Below the pieces are notes generated by a model, which was given only the letters and a program-made list of their open reading frames with translations, made no database searches and was not told where the DNA came from. A stretch of DNA of 5,350 nt, taken from positions 1 through 5,350 of the forward strand of contig CAKUWM010000216.1 in assembly GCA_934699305.1 (NCBI GenBank), in the 5' to 3' direction. Positions 5,114 to 5,350 of this stretch are shown here, in pieces. The stretch is from an uncultured Saprospiraceae bacterium (GTDB taxonomy: Bacteria > Bacteroidota > Bacteroidia > Chitinophagales > Saprospiraceae). Every line of letters starts with the position of its first letter. Positions within the stretch are counted from its first letter, which is position 1. The translations under genes were made by a program, and so were the position numbers.

Positions 5114-5350
5114 TTAGAAATCATTTAATGATCTTCCCATGTGTGTCAATACACAGCGGAATCCAACATATGATTTAGCGGAATCTTGAAACTCGTAATG
5201 ACGAGTGCCTGTTCTAAGGAAGTATCCTATATCTTTCCATGATCCACCTCTGATTACCTTTCTTTTCATGCCTTCGGGATCTTCATCTTTAGCATCGTAT
5301 CTTACATCAGGGTTTAAATCGTGGATAAAGGAGTATGCATTTTCAACATA
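5114..5350 (-). CDS. gldK: T9SS / gliding motility lipoprotein GldK, C-terminal fragment
   Basis: This is the last 78 codons of a gene whose start lies beyond the right edge. GldK (PorK) is an outer-membrane-associated lipoprotein that forms the periplasmic T9SS ring with GldN. The fragment matches the end of the formylglycine-generating-enzyme (FGE/sulfatase-modifying factor) fold: VIRGGSW at fragment residues 32-38, RTGTRHYEFQD at 46-56 and YVGFRCVLTH at 61-70. It finishes RSLNDF at the stop codon (5116-5114). At the positions that appear to align with the two catalytic cysteines of true FGEs, it has Gly42 and Thr47 of the fragment, which fits a structural rather than enzymatic role. The only cysteine is the one in GFRCV. 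Identity as GldK is supported by the gldL-gldM-gldN genes directly downstream in canonical order; the fold alone would not separate it from other FGE-like proteins. Confidence 0.92.
   Translation of the reverse strand, partial: YVENAYSFIHDLNPDVRYDAKDEDPEGMKRKVIRGGSWKDIGYFLRTGTRHYEFQDSAKSYVGFRCVLTHMGRSLNDF

Noticed and set aside
5120..5132. Palindrome ATCATTTAATGAT near the end of gldK
   Set aside because: It lies within the gldK coding sequence (last codons, SLNDF) and is short and AT-rich, so chance is the simplest explanation.

Overview
The window comes from a low-GC member of the Bacteroidota. The evidence is a gldK-gldL-gldM-gldN block, the core of the type IX secretion system (T9SS) and gliding machinery that is essentially confined to this phylum. 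AT-rich spacers and the lack of clear Shine-Dalgarno sequences before most starts fit the same phylum. Genus cannot be settled from the sequence alone.

Layout: every convincing gene is on the minus strand, so the window reads right to left. At the right edge (5350 to 5114) is the C-terminal end of gldK. It is followed by gldL (5001-4405), gldM (4346-2799) and gldN (2772-1717), with spacers of 112, 58 and 26 bases. A strong intrinsic terminator at 1697-1662 closes this run. Next comes a 676-base, very AT-rich gene-free region (1041-1716) holding several palindromes, an 11-base direct repeat and promoter-like motifs on both strands. A single-gene unit follows: a secreted NlpC/P60 peptidoglycan hydrolase (1040-510) with its own terminator (484-457). 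After a 200-base spacer, the N-terminal 85 codons of a phosphoglucomutase/phosphomannomutase-family enzyme (255-1) run off the left edge.

How the genes work together: GldL and GldM form the inner-membrane, proton-motive-force-driven motor. GldL has two transmembrane helices with a buried Glu49. GldM has one transmembrane helix followed by a long periplasmic stalk. GldK (lipoprotein) and GldN form the periplasmic ring complex under the outer membrane that the stalk contacts. The NlpC/P60 hydrolase and the sugar-phosphate mutase belong to envelope and carbohydrate metabolism. Nothing visible ties them functionally to the T9SS genes, and terminators separate them.

No undescribed multi-gene system is evident. 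The points most worth a second look are: an apparently non-catalytic FGE fold in GldK; a disordered GldN linker with a four-copy YVPDD repeat; a hairpin in or at every gldKLMN junction, two of them overlapping a stop codon; and structured, possibly transcribed DNA in the 1041-1716 gap.
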